A DNA stretch of 64,000 nt from Achromobacter sp. UMC46 (GCF_014170335.1 NZ_LZZS01000005.1:248001-312000), one strand, 5' to 3'; counted from the stretch's first letter, positions 41,850 through 50,522 are shown. The notes: generated by a model from the sequence alone, not told the origin. Numbers and translations: made by a program.

Positions 41850-42839
41850 ATGCCCTTCCCCTTCATGCCCTTCCGACGCCTGGCGATACGCCGCGGCACC
41901 CTGCTTGCCCTGACGCTGGCCATTGCCGGCATCGGCGCGGCCCATGCCGAACAACGCGTCGTCCGCATCGTCGTCCCCTACGGCACCGGCGCCGTCCAGG
42001 ACACCATCGCCCGCGCCATCGGCGACGAACTGGGCCAGGCGCTGAACGCCTCCATCGTCGTGGAGAATCGCGCCGGCGCGGGCGGAACCGTGGGCACGTC
42101 GCAAGTCGCGCGCGCCGCGCCGGACGGCAACACCCTGGTGCTGGCCGCCGCCAGCCATCACATCGCCGGCTACCTGTACAAGAACCTCAGCTACGATCCC
42201 TATAAGGACTTCACGGGCGTGGCCTACCTGGGCGACACCGGCTACATCATCCTGGCGTCCGCCGGCTTGAACGTGAAGAACACCGCGGAATTCATCCAGG
42301 CCGTCAAAGCCAAACCCGGCGCGTACGACTACGCCTCGGCCGGCAACGGCAGCGCGTCCCACCTGGGCATGGCGTGGTTCCTGACCGCCGCCGGCGCGCA
42401 GATGCAGCACATTCCGATGAAGTCCACGGGCGACGCCGTCACGGAACTGCTGGCCGGTCGCGTCCAGGCCGTCACCGCCGCCACCATCGGCGTAACCGCC
42501 TACCGCCAGGACCCCCGCGTAACCTTCCTGGCCTATACGGGCAAAACGCGCTCGCGCTTCGCACCCGACCTGCCCACCGTCGCCGAAAGCGGCTTGCCAG
42601 GCTATGCCTTCGACTCCTGGCTGGGCCTGCTGGCGCCCGCCGGGCTGCCGGCGGCCGAGCGCGGCAAGATCAACGCGGCGGTGAACAAGGTGCTGGCCGA
42701 CCCCAAGGTGCAGGCGCGCCTGGCATCGCTGGGCGTCGAAGCCAGTGCCAAGACCCCCGAACAATTCCAGGAACTGCTGAAGGCGGACTGGGAGGCGGCC
42801 GGCAAGCTGGTGGCGGCTTCCGGGGCGCGGGTCGAATAA
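41850..42839 (+). CDS. Bug/TctC-type periplasmic receptor
   Basis: This 329-residue receptor starts with a signal peptide (hydrophobic core LLALTLAIAGIGAAHA, cleavage near residue 33). The typical VRIVVPYGTGAVQDTIARAI segment follows, then VVENRAGAGGTVG and the ligand-loop AGNGSASHLGM. An internal Met at codon 6 is an alternative start. In this family ligands are usually carboxylates or amides bound through a pair of conserved loops. It is not paralogous-adjacent to any TctAB permease and stands alone before a convergent tetR. Confidence 0.9.
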   Translation: MPFPFMPFRRLAIRRGTLLALTLAIAGIGAAHAEQRVVRIVVPYGTGAVQDTIARAIGDELGQALNASIVVENRAGAGGTVGTSQVARAAPDGNTLVLAAASHHIAGYLYKNLSYDPYKDFTGVAYLGDTGYIILASAGLNVKNTAEFIQAVKAKPGAYDYASAGNGSASHLGMAWFLTAAGAQMQHIPMKSTGDAVTELLAGRVQAVTAATIGVTAYRQDPRVTFLAYTGKTRSRFAPDLPTVAESGLPGYAFDSWLGLLAPAGLPAAERGKINAAVNKVLADPKVQARLASLGVEASAKTPEQFQELLKADWEAAGKLVAASGARVE

Positions 42840-42863
42840 CCCGGCGGCCCGTCCCGAGCGGCC

Positions 42864-42890
42864 AAAAAAAAGCCTCCGGCTAGGAGGCTT
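42864..42890 (-). terminator. Rho-independent terminator overlapping the tetR stop
   Basis: The arms AAGCCTCC and GGAGGCTT form an 8-bp stem; on the minus strand it is followed by seven more T residues. The tetR stop codon (TAG) lies exactly in the five-base loop (42878-42882). In the other direction the same hairpin may slow transcription from the Bug gene. Confidence 0.75.
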
Positions 42891-43530
42891 GGCGGGGCGG
42901 CTGCCGGTCGGGGCGCCGGTCCGGGTCGGGGTCCCGCATGCCGTCCAGCAGCAAGTCGGTGATGAATTCCGCCAATGCCTGCTGCTGCGCGGCGTCGGGC
43001 ATCTGGCGCGTGAAGCGTTCGATGATGCCCATCAGCGACTGCGCGAACCAATCGGCCGGGATCGCCGCCCGGAACAGGCCCGCCTGCTGCTCGGCGCGGA
43101 CGTTGTCGGCGATCATCGCCACCAGTTCGTCCTTCAGCGCTTCCGCCGCCGCCACCTGGAAGAAGCCGATGCGGGTCAAATTGGGATCTTCCTGCAAGAT
43201 GGCCAGCAGGCCTCGGACGCCGCGGCGGATGCGGTCCGCCAGCTGCGACCCTTCCAGATCGGCAGGCAGGCGCGCCTGGCTGATGGCCTGCCGCAAGCGC
43301 TGCGCGAACATGCCCACCAGTTCATCGTAGGCGGCTTGCTTGCTTGAGAAGTATTGATAGAAGACAGGCTGGGTCACACCGGCGCGGGCTACGATGTCGC
43401 TGATCCGCGTTTGCTGGAATCCGCGCTCGGCGAACTCCGCCGCGGCAACCTCCAGAAGCTGTAACCGTGTGCGTTCACCTTTCGTGAGACGCTTGTTTTG
43501 CGATGAAGAAGTGGGTCGTGCCGTAATCAT
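42880..43530 (-). CDS. TetR family transcriptional regulator
   Basis: This 216-residue regulator has an N-terminal TetR helix-turn-helix (ISDIVARAGVTQPVFYQYFSSKQAAYDEL, about residues 44-72) and a helical ligand domain with a DP-rich C-terminal tail (DPDPDRRPDRQP). It is divergent, only 21 bases from the next gene, a small lipoprotein, so their promoters must overlap or lie in coding sequence. The ligand is unknown. Its 3' end contains its own terminator. Confidence 0.88.
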   Translation of the reverse strand: MITARPTSSSQNKRLTKGERTRLQLLEVAAAEFAERGFQQTRISDIVARAGVTQPVFYQYFSSKQAAYDELVGMFAQRLRQAISQARLPADLEGSQLADRIRRGVRGLLAILQEDPNLTRIGFFQVAAAEALKDELVAMIADNVRAEQQAGLFRAAIPADWFAQSLMGIIERFTRQMPDAAQQQALAEFITDLLLDGMRDPDPDRRPDRQPPRQAS

Positions 43531-43551
43531 CGCGAGAAGGTACTACCGTTC

Positions 43552-44025
43552 ATGGCTTTTCGCCACTATTTCGCCAGCCCGTCCGCCAGCCCCCTATCAC
43601 GGCCGTTACGCTTGTTGCGGTGGGCCCTGCCCGCCGCGCTGGCCACCGGGGCCGTCGGCTGCGTGCCCTACCCCGTCTACAAGACTCTGCAACCGGCAGC
43701 CAGCGCCACTGTGCTGGACGCGCAATCGCAGCCGCTTGAGAACGCGCGCGTGGTCCTGATATCCAGCGCTTATCCCTATGGCCGGGAACGTTCGCGCCAC
43801 GAAATTCCGACCGCCCTCAACGGGGTCGCGCGCTTTAGCGTCCAATCGGAATGGCGGGTGGAATCACTGATGCTGCATGGCGCGGAACTCTATTTCTGGA
43901 ACTGGTGCATCGAGAAGGCCGGTTACGAGACTTACGAAACCTTCAACAATGCATCGTCGCAATTTGACGACAAACTGGTCGTGCGATTGGCGCCGGGCGA
44001 GTCGCGTTCCTGCAACATCCGTTGA
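43552..44025 (+). CDS. small envelope lipoprotein with CarboxypepD_reg-like fold
   Basis: This 157-residue protein begins with a long basic n-region and a hydrophobic stretch ending AVGC (Cys near residue 37), a plausible but imperfect lipobox, which suggests a lipoprotein. The mature part (ATVLDAQSQPLENARVVLIS, then GVARFSV and LVVRLAPG) resembles a carboxypeptidase-regulatory or transthyretin-like beta sandwich that often serves in surface binding. It is divergent from tetR. No specific function can be given. Confidence 0.6.
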   Translation: MAFRHYFASPSASPLSRPLRLLRWALPAALATGAVGCVPYPVYKTLQPAASATVLDAQSQPLENARVVLISSAYPYGRERSRHEIPTALNGVARFSVQSEWRVESLMLHGAELYFWNWCIEKAGYETYETFNNASSQFDDKLVVRLAPGESRSCNIR

Positions 44026-44143
44026 AGCGAGTTGAAATGCCCGTAGCTTTTGCAACAACTTTTAGGGCACGCGCAGCAGTAAAGTAACGCTATCGCCTTG
44101 TGCCCAGGCAATGTGCCGGCACAAGGCGGATAGGAGCAAGATC

Positions 44144-44746
44144 ATGAAACGGTTTACAGGCCGGATGCTTGTCGTGGCGCTGGCGCTTGCCGTGGCAGGC
44201 GCGCCCGCGATGGCGGGTGGGCGCGGCGGTTGGGGCGGCGGCTACGGTGGCGGCCACGGCTATGGCGGCGGCAGTTACCACGGCGGTTATTACGGCGGGA
44301 ACGGATACCACCATCACGGCGGCGGCGGCAGCAGCTCGGCGGGATGGTGGGTAGGCGGCGCCTTCGCGCTGGCGGCGGTGGGACTGCTGCTGGCGGCGGA
44401 CTCGGGCCCGACCTACGCGCAAACGGGCGTCTACGCGGCACCCGGGGTGGTCTACACGAGCCCTCCCGTATACGCCGCGCCGGTCTACGACGCGCCGCCG
44501 GTCTATGCCGCGCCCCCCGTCGCCTATGCGCAGCCGCAGCCTCAATACGCGCCGGTGCAGTACGACGCCGCGCCCAAGGTCAATCAGGCGCAGGCGAATG
44601 CCACCACCGATTGCCAGCGCTGGGCCATGAACCAAAGCGGCTATGACCCGGCCACCATCTCGCAATGGACCACGCAAGTCATGGTGGATTCCTACAATCA
44701 TGCGGTGGATTCCTGCATGAACAGCCGCGGCTACCGCGCCAATTGA
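44144..44746 (+). CDS. Gly/Tyr-rich exported protein with C-terminal Cys pair
   Basis: This 200-residue protein begins with a clear signal peptide (cleavage near PAMAG, residue 23). A Gly/Tyr/His-rich region (about 24-65) is followed by a hydrophobic helix (GWWVGGAFALAAVGLLLAA, about residues 67-86), a Pro/Tyr/Val repeat region (VYAAP, PPVYAAPP, about 95-145) and a C-terminal helical domain with Cys in TDCQRWAMNQSGYD and AVDSCMNSRGY, probably a disulfide. The ATG has AGGAG before it. Related envelope proteins exist in Burkholderiales, but no function is established. Confidence 0.75.
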   Translation: MKRFTGRMLVVALALAVAGAPAMAGGRGGWGGGYGGGHGYGGGSYHGGYYGGNGYHHHGGGGSSSAGWWVGGAFALAAVGLLLAADSGPTYAQTGVYAAPGVVYTSPPVYAAPVYDAPPVYAAPPVAYAQPQPQYAPVQYDAAPKVNQAQANATTDCQRWAMNQSGYDPATISQWTTQVMVDSYNHAVDSCMNSRGYRAN

Positions 44747-44871
44747 CGCCGCAACCCCGGATATTCCCCATTGCCCCGACGCGCCGGCCTGCACACACTG
44801 CATGCCGGCGCGCCGCATTGGACGGCCGTCAAATCGCTTGGCCATGGCGCCGGGCATCAAGGGGAAAAGCC

Positions 44872-45849
44872 ATGCTCGTCTTCAAGCGGTTCGCCGGCCT
44901 TTGCGCCGTCAGCGCGCTCTGCGCCGCCTCGTTCGCCGTCCACGCCCAGAGCGAGGCCAAGGCGCAAGCGCTGACCATCGTGGTGCCTTACGGTGCCGGC
45001 GGCATCGTCGACAACACTGCGCGCGCCTTCGCCCAGAAGCTGGCTGCCGAACTCGGGCGGCCCGTCGTCGTGGAAAATCGCGGCGGCGCAGGCGGGATGA
45101 TTGGCATGAACACCGTGGCTCGCGCGCACGACGGGAACACCCTGGGCTTTACCGCCGTCAGCCCGGTAACGCTGTCGCCCCATGTGATGAAGACGCTGTA
45201 CGACCCGTTGAAAGACCTGGCGCCGGTGGCGGCCGTGATGTATTCGCCGGTGTACCTGGTGGGCGGCCCGAAGTTCACGGGCAAGGATTTCAAGGACATG
45301 CTGGCCCAGGCCAAGGCGGACCCCGACGGGCTGTCACTGGCGACCGCGGGCGTCGGGTCGCTGGGGCATCTGATGCTGGAGCAGATCAATGGCCAGGCCA
45401 AGGTGCGCATCACCCATGTGCCGTACAAAGGCATGGCGCAGATGGTGCCGGACGCGCTCGGCGGCCAGTTCACGCTGATGCTGGTCAACGCCTCGGCCCC
45501 CGTCAACACGCTGATCGACGAGGGCAAGCTCAAACTGCTGGCCGTAGGGTCGCCGGCGCGCTTGCCTGGACGGCCAGACGCGCCGACGTTTGCCGAGCTT
45601 GGCTATCCCATGGCCAACATGACGTCCACCTTCGGCTTCTTCGCGCCGGGCACGTCCAGCGCCGATTTCCGCCAGCGCATGAACACGGTGATCAACAAGG
45701 TGGCCGCCATGCCCGACATCAGCAAACCGCTGACGGACGCGTTGAACATCATGTCGCCCGGCAGCGTCGACCAGTTCGCGGATCAGGTGCGCCGGGAATA
45801 CGCCGACAACGGCAAGATCGTCAAAGCGGCGAACATTCGCGCCGAATGA
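44872..45849 (+). CDS. Bug/TctC-type periplasmic receptor
   Basis: This 325-residue receptor has a signal peptide ending AVHAQ (about residue 24) and the family segments LTIVVPYGAGGIVDNTARAF, VVENRGGAGGMIGMN and ITHVPYKGMAQMVPDALGG. The ATG at 44872 begins the signal peptide. It is the third Bug receptor in the window and again has no cognate membrane subunits nearby. Its ligand is unknown. A convergent small membrane gene follows. Confidence 0.9.
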   Translation: MLVFKRFAGLCAVSALCAASFAVHAQSEAKAQALTIVVPYGAGGIVDNTARAFAQKLAAELGRPVVVENRGGAGGMIGMNTVARAHDGNTLGFTAVSPVTLSPHVMKTLYDPLKDLAPVAAVMYSPVYLVGGPKFTGKDFKDMLAQAKADPDGLSLATAGVGSLGHLMLEQINGQAKVRITHVPYKGMAQMVPDALGGQFTLMLVNASAPVNTLIDEGKLKLLAVGSPARLPGRPDAPTFAELGYPMANMTSTFGFFAPGTSSADFRQRMNTVINKVAAMPDISKPLTDALNIMSPGSVDQFADQVRREYADNGKIVKAANIRAE

Positions 45850-45896
45850 TCCGCAGGTTTGATCCACCGGTTTGGTCCACCGGTCGCCAGGGCGGA

Positions 45897-46154
45897 TCAG
45901 CGCCGCCAGCCGCGCCAGGCGGATAGCAGCCCGGCGGCCAGCAGCACGGTCGCCGGCAACACCCAGACAAAACCGGACGACGTATAGACCACCTGGTCGA
46001 CCGGATCGTAGTAGCGGCCCAGTTCGTTGAACTCCCACTTCAGGTAGAACGCGTACCAAGCGTAGTAGAAGAACGCGGACAGCAACAGCAACAGTGCGGC
46101 GGCGATGCGCGCCGGCCAACGGCGCGCGCGGGCTCGGCCTGCACTAATCCACAT
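45897..46154 (-). CDS. small two-helix membrane protein
   Basis: This 85-residue protein has an Arg-rich N-terminus (GRARARRWPAR), a first hydrophobic helix (IAAALLLLLSAFFYYAWYAFY), a short polar loop with paired Tyr residues, and a second helix (FVWVLPATVLLAAGLLSAW) ending in Arg/Trp. It resembles generic hypothetical membrane proteins of this group. Its start overlaps the last codons of the DUF523 gene, so the two are probably cotranscribed. Function unknown. Confidence 0.65.
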   Translation of the reverse strand: MWISAGRARARRWPARIAAALLLLLSAFFYYAWYAFYLKWEFNELGRYYDPVDQVVYTSSGFVWVLPATVLLAAGLLSAWRGWRR

Positions 46155-46650
46155 GCCGCGCCTCGCATTCGGCCAGACAGGCCTCGGCCTCGGCCCATTG
46201 CTTTTCGCTGAAGACCCGCAAGCCTGCCCGGGTCAGCAGTTCCGCCGTCACTCCTGCCCCTGGCTGGCGGCGGCCCGCGAAATGGCCGTCATAGACATAA
46301 CCGCTGCCGCAAGACGGGCTGCCTTCTTTCAGCACCGCGACGCGGATGCCGCGCTCCCGCGCAGCGGCCAGCGCCGCCTGCGCGCCCTGCACGAACGGCA
46401 GCGTAACGTCTTCGCCCGTCACCGCCACGACCCGCGCGCCGGCATCCAGCACGGCGGCGGCCTGCCGGCCGGGTTCGATTTCCGCAGGCGGCCGGGGAAT
46501 CGGCATTCCACCTGCCACTTCCGGACAGACCGGCACGACGCGGCCTTCGGCCTGCCAACGGGCCAGCACGGCGTCGCCATTGGGCACGCCGCGCCCGTCG
46601 TAGCGCACGGGGTTGCCCAACAGGCAGGAACTGATCAATACATATTGCAT
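46144..46650 (-). CDS. DUF523 family protein
   Basis: This 168-residue protein shows the DUF523 landmarks: ISSCLLGNPVRYDG at the N-terminus, VPVCPEVAGGMPIPRPPAEI (about residues 37-57), and LKEGSPSCGSGYVYDG (about 105-121). The three conserved Cys positions suggest a metal or Fe-S cluster. The family is sometimes linked to sulfur handling, but the reaction is unproven. It overlaps the small membrane gene downstream. Confidence 0.88.
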   Translation of the reverse strand: MQYVLISSCLLGNPVRYDGRGVPNGDAVLARWQAEGRVVPVCPEVAGGMPIPRPPAEIEPGRQAAAVLDAGARVVAVTGEDVTLPFVQGAQAALAAARERGIRVAVLKEGSPSCGSGYVYDGHFAGRRQPGAGVTAELLTRAGLRVFSEKQWAEAEACLAECEARHVD

Positions 46651-46716
46651 GGAGAATCCGGCAGGCAGGACGCTAGGATGCAGACCGCCAGGGCGGTGCA
46701 GGTCCGAAACGAGGCA

Positions 46717-46986
46717 TCATAGACCACCAGGCCCGTCCGCTTCCTGCACCCAGGCACGCAATCCCGCATCCCTGATCTGCAAGATCTCGAACAGGCCCAG
46801 CGCGCGCAGCGCCGGCAGCGCGTCCTGGATATCCCTTCGGGCCGCCGCGACCGTTTGCGGCGCGGCGGCGGCGTCCAGGCACACCCGTGCGTTCGCCAGG
46901 AAGGCGCCCACCGTTCCCTTGCGCACGGCGACGCCGTTGAAGTTACCTTGATCCATGCCATCCGGCAAAACGTCTTGTGCTTGCAT
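46717..46986 (-). CDS. hypothetical protein, 89 residues
   Basis: This small, mainly helical soluble protein (MQAQDVLPDGMDQGNFNGV...) has AGGAG six bases before its ATG and codon use like that of its neighbours, so it is likely real. Segments VRKGTVGAFLANARVCLD and LFEILQIRDAGLRAWVQE recur in hypothetical proteins of related bacteria as I remember them, but I can attach no function. It lies upstream of the DUF523 gene on the same strand and is divergent from an AraC regulator. Confidence 0.7.
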   Translation of the reverse strand: MQAQDVLPDGMDQGNFNGVAVRKGTVGAFLANARVCLDAAAAPQTVAAARRDIQDALPALRALGLFEILQIRDAGLRAWVQEADGPGGL

Positions 46987-47084
46987 CTGTCGCTCCTGAC
47001 TGTGTCGAATACAAGCGCTACGATAGGCGTTCCCGCCTGGCAATTCTGCGGCGTTTCTGACTATCAATACGGTGATTCAGCCAC

Positions 47085-47885
47085 ATGGAACCGTCGCCTC
47101 CCGCTTCGCCCTTGATTGCGCCCGAGCGCGCCCGGTCGCAGCGCGGCCCCCGGCTGATCGCCATCCGCCGCGTGGACGGCGCGTTGCGCGACACCGCCAT
47201 GCATCGGCATGCGCGCGGGCAGCTGCTGGGCGCCTATCAGGGGTTGTTGACCGTCTATGCGGGCGATTTGCAATGGGTGGTGCCCCCCTTCCATGCGGTC
47301 TGGATTCCGCCCGGCCTGCCGCACGGCCTGCGCTCACACGGCCCGTATGCCGGGTACAGCGCCTACCTGAGCCCGGCTGCCTGCGCCAGCCTGCCTGCGT
47401 CGGCCAGCCTGCTGCGCGCCTCCGCATTGCTGGTGGCCGCCGTGGACCGCGCCGCGACGTGGGAAGACGGCGCGCCCGACACCGCGCGCCGGCACATCGA
47501 AGCCTTGATCCGCGAAGAAATCCGTACCTTGCCGCTAGCCGGCGCGGCGCTGCTGCTGCCACGCGATACGCGGCTGCGGCGCCTGGCGTTGGCGCTATCG
47601 GACGCCCCTTCCGACACGCGTCAACTGGACGCGTGGGCCGGCACGATCGGCATGGCGCCGCGCACGCTGGCGCGCCGCTTCCTGGCGGAAACGGGCGTGA
47701 CCCTGGGCGCATGGCGCCAGCATGCCCGGTTGATGCGGGCACAGGAAATGCTGGCCGCGGGCGCACCGGTCACTACCGTGGCCCTCGAATTGGGCTACGA
47801 CAACGTCAGCGCGTTCATCGCCATGTTCAAGCGGGAGTTGGGCGTCACGCCGGGCCGCTACCGCAGCCCGGCTGAACCGACTTAG
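47085..47885 (+). CDS. AraC family regulator with N-terminal cupin (NimR-like)
   Basis: This 266-residue regulator has an N-terminal cupin segment (HRHARGQLLGAYQGLLTVYAGDLQWVVPPFHAVWIPPGLPHGLRSHG region, about residues 40-85) and a C-terminal AraC helix-turn-helix pair (about 180-262, with TLARRFLAETGVTLGAWRQHARLMRAQEML and VALELGYDNVSAFIAMFKRELG). This layout is typical of NimR/YdeC-type regulators that control a neighbouring efflux gene, but no such gene is adjacent. It is divergent from the 89-residue hypothetical. Confidence 0.88.
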   Translation: MEPSPPASPLIAPERARSQRGPRLIAIRRVDGALRDTAMHRHARGQLLGAYQGLLTVYAGDLQWVVPPFHAVWIPPGLPHGLRSHGPYAGYSAYLSPAACASLPASASLLRASALLVAAVDRAATWEDGAPDTARRHIEALIREEIRTLPLAGAALLLPRDTRLRRLALALSDAPSDTRQLDAWAGTIGMAPRTLARRFLAETGVTLGAWRQHARLMRAQEMLAAGAPVTTVALELGYDNVSAFIAMFKRELGVTPGRYRSPAEPT

Positions 47886-47887
47886 CC

Positions 47888-49660
47888 TCAGGACTCCGAG
47901 GCAGCCGTCTTGCGGGACCGGGGCGTGCGGGTCGCAGTCTTGCTGGCCGTCTTGCTGGCGGTTTTGCCCGCCGTCTTGGCCGGTGCCTTGCTGGCAGGCT
48001 TGGCGGCGCCATCGGCGGCCGCTTCCGCTACCTTGGCCACGTCCGTCTTGGTAGCCGTCTTGGTGGCTGTGCGGCTACGCGAAGGGGCACGCTTGACGGC
48101 CGGGCTGGCCGGCGCCTCTTCAACCTGCTGCCTGGCAGGTGCGCCGGCGAATGGGTCCGACACCTTGGCAGGCACCTTGCTGGCCGGTTCGCGGCGGGTA
48201 TCCGCGGCGGGTTCGGCAAAGGTCCATTCGGCGATGTCCACGGCAGGCAGCGGCTGGCGCGCCTGGGGCAACGGCGTGGGCATCGGCGGAAGCCGCGAGG
48301 CCTGGACCGGCTTGGGCGCCTGCGCGCGGGCCAGCGCATCCGCACGCATGGCCTCCAGCTTGGCGGCTTCTTGCGCCAGTTCCTTGGCGGTTTCCCGATC
48401 GGCTTCTGCCTGTTTGTTGGCTTCTGCCTGTTTGTTGGCTTCTGCCTGTTTGTTGGCTTCTGCTTGTTTATTGGCCTGAACCGAGGCCTCGGACGGCACG
48501 GCGGGCGTCACGGCTGCGGCGACCGGTGCCGCACCCTGCTCCGCTGGCGCAGCGGCGGACGGGGCGGCAATGGCGGCTTCGGAACCGGCCTGCTCGGCAT
48601 GCTGGCTGGCGCCCCGGCCGGACTTGCGGCCACCGCGCGACCTGCGGGAAGGACGGGGATTGGCTTCCTCTTGCACCGCGCCGGCTTGCACCGCGCCGGC
48701 TTGCGCGTCGTCAGCGTCGACCTCGGCGTCGGTCTCTGCCGGCGCCGCCTGGCGATGTTGCGCGGAACGGGATCCGCGGTTGCCGCCCGAGCGGTTCTCG
48801 GTCGGCGCGCTTTCGCCGCTGTCGGCGCTATCGGCGCTGTCGCGATACACATAGGTACCGGACTTCTCCTCGCGGCCCACTTCCAGGAAGCCGCGCGACT
48901 GCGCCTCGTCCAGCAAGTTGCCGAAGGCGCGGAAGCCGTAGTACGACTCGTTGAAATCCGGTTTGCGGCGCTTGAGCGCATCTTTCAGGGCAGACGCCCA
49001 GATCTTGCCGCTGTCGCCGCGTTCGGCCATCAGCGCCTCGAACGTCTCGACGACCATTTCCACGGCCTGGGTCTTGCGGGCGTCGAGCTCTTCCTTGCGG
49101 CGGCGCTCTTCGTCCGGCGTCCGGCGCTGGCCGGCGCTAGCGCCGCCCCGGTTGTCGCGCCGCGCGTCGGCAGTGCGCTGGCCTTCGCGTGCCAGGTCGT
49201 CATAAAAGATGAATTCGTCGCAGTTGGCGATCAGCAGGTCGGAAGTGGATTGCTTCACACCCACGCCGATCACTTTCTTGTTGTTTTCGCGCAGCTTGGA
49301 CACCAGCGGCGAAAAATCGGAATCGCCGCTGATGATGACGAACGTGTTGACGTGCGACTTGGTATAGCAAAAATCCAGCGCGTCCACGACCAGCCGGATG
49401 TCGGCCGAATTCTTGCCCGACTGGCGCACGTGCGGAATCTCGATCAGTTCGAAATTGGCCTCGTGCATGGGGGCCTTGAATTCCTTGTAGCGTTCCCAGT
49501 CGCAATAGGCCTTCTTGACGACGATGCTGCCCTTGAGCAGCAGGCGCTCCAGCACGGGCCGGATGTCGAACTTCTGGTACTTGGTGTCGCGCACACCCAG
49601 CGCTACGTTCTCGAAGTCGCAGAAAAGCGCCATGCTGACGTTTTCGTTGGGGGTATTCAT
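47888..49660 (-). CDS. NYN-domain nuclease-like protein with LOTUS domain and repetitive tail
   Basis: This 590-residue protein has three parts. Residues about 8-160 form a LabA-type NYN (PIN-like) domain with acidic residues in ALFCDFENVALG and IISGDSDFSPLVSKLRENN, consistent with RNA cleavage. Residues about 200-285 form an OST-HTH/LOTUS winged helix (MVVETFEALMAERG, GIWASALKDALKRRKPDF-like, YGFRAFGNLLDEAQSRGFLEV). The rest is low-complexity, including four NKQAEA units, Ala/Pro/Arg-rich stretches and a Lys/Ala/Thr-rich H1-like tail (PASKAPAKTAGKTASKTASK). The start at 49660 has GGAG before it. The first two domains suggest RNA binding and cleavage; the basic tail may bind nucleic acid. Confidence 0.85.
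   Translation of the reverse strand: MNTPNENVSMALFCDFENVALGVRDTKYQKFDIRPVLERLLLKGSIVVKKAYCDWERYKEFKAPMHEANFELIEIPHVRQSGKNSADIRLVVDALDFCYTKSHVNTFVIISGDSDFSPLVSKLRENNKKVIGVGVKQSTSDLLIANCDEFIFYDDLAREGQRTADARRDNRGGASAGQRRTPDEERRRKEELDARKTQAVEMVVETFEALMAERGDSGKIWASALKDALKRRKPDFNESYYGFRAFGNLLDEAQSRGFLEVGREEKSGTYVYRDSADSADSGESAPTENRSGGNRGSRSAQHRQAAPAETDAEVDADDAQAGAVQAGAVQEEANPRPSRRSRGGRKSGRGASQHAEQAGSEAAIAAPSAAAPAEQGAAPVAAAVTPAVPSEASVQANKQAEANKQAEANKQAEANKQAEADRETAKELAQEAAKLEAMRADALARAQAPKPVQASRLPPMPTPLPQARQPLPAVDIAEWTFAEPAADTRREPASKVPAKVSDPFAGAPARQQVEEAPASPAVKRAPSRSRTATKTATKTDVAKVAEAAADGAAKPASKAPAKTAGKTASKTASKTATRTPRSRKTAASES
48401..48472. repeat. four 18-bp tandem repeats inside the NYN-LOTUS gene
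   Basis: The unit GGCTTCTGCCTGTTTGTT occurs three times without change at 48401, 48419 and 48437, and once with two substitutions at 48455. On the minus strand each unit encodes Asn-Lys-Gln-Ala-Glu-Ala. Being a whole number of codons, copy number can change without a frameshift, so length variation between strains is expected. Confidence 0.9.
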
Positions 49661-49784
49661 GTGGTTCTCCAATGCCGTGGCGGCGATAGCGGCTGACCGC
49701 CAGATACCGCTCATGATATACATATCCGGCTACGCCACCTTCAGGCGCCATCCCGGCCACTGCCCTGCCCGCCTCGCCGACGCC

Positions 49785-50342
49785 ATGCCCTACCCCGCTT
49801 TGACCACCGCCCGCCTTATCCTGCAGCCGCTCGCCATGGACGACGCCGAGGCCATCCAGCGCGTCTTTCCGCAATGGGAAGTCGTGCGTTTCCTGGCGGA
49901 CCAGGTGCCGTGGCCCTATCCAGACGACGGCGCCAGCGACTACGTCGAGCACGTGGCGCTGCCCGCCATCCGCCGGGGCGAACAATGGCATTGGACTGTA
50001 CGCACGCTGGACGCGCCCGCCCGCCTGATCGGCGTGATCAGCCTGATGGACGACGAATCCCATAACAACCGCGGCTTCTGGCTGGACCCGGACCATCATG
50101 GCCGCGGCTACATGAGCGAAGCCAGCGACGCCGTCACCGCCTATTGGTTCGACGTGCTGGGCAAGCCGTTCCTTCGGGCGCCCAAGGCCGTCGCCAACAC
50201 CGGTTCGCGCAAGATTTCCGAACGCGGCGGCATGCGCGTGGTGGGCCTCGAAGAGCGCGGTTTCGTCAGCGGCCGCCAACCGGCCGAGATCTGGGAAATC
50301 ACCCGCGACGAATGGCTGGCCCGGCGCCAACGCCCCGTCTGA
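49785..50342 (+). CDS. GNAT family N-acetyltransferase (RimJ-like)
   Basis: This 185-residue protein matches the RimJ/RimL-type acetyltransferases: an opening TARLILQPLAMDDAEAIQRVF, the segment WTVRTLDAPARLIGVISLMDD, and the acetyl-CoA-binding region DPDHHGRGYMSEASDAVTAYWFD (about residues 105-128), followed by ANTGSRKISERGGMRVVG. The ATG at 49785 begins the first strand. Substrates may be protein N-termini or small amines. It is divergent from the NYN-LOTUS gene. Confidence 0.88.
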   Translation: MPYPALTTARLILQPLAMDDAEAIQRVFPQWEVVRFLADQVPWPYPDDGASDYVEHVALPAIRRGEQWHWTVRTLDAPARLIGVISLMDDESHNNRGFWLDPDHHGRGYMSEASDAVTAYWFDVLGKPFLRAPKAVANTGSRKISERGGMRVVGLEERGFVSGRQPAEIWEITRDEWLARRQRPV

Positions 50343-50522
50343 GGCCTGGTATCCGACCCCGTTTTTTTCCCATCCCACCGCTGGCTGACGGGCAGGTTAA
50401 GCCGGCGCTTACCGGCCCTTTCGCCCTGCTTTCCGGCGGATTGACTCCCGCGGCTCCTGGCTAGAATTTCCCGAAAATCCGGCATTCCGCGCACGGAATG
50501 TCTTCCCCTTCGGGCAAGATCC

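Noticed and set aside
45848..45898. Terminator between the third Bug gene and the convergent small membrane gene
   Set aside because: GATCCGC and GCGGATC match as arms but are 37 bases apart, with only short ACCGGT repeats between them and no T tract.
48401..48472. CRISPR-like array in the repeat cluster
   Set aside because: Four adjacent 18-bp units without spacers, in frame with the NYN-LOTUS protein; these are tandem codon repeats.
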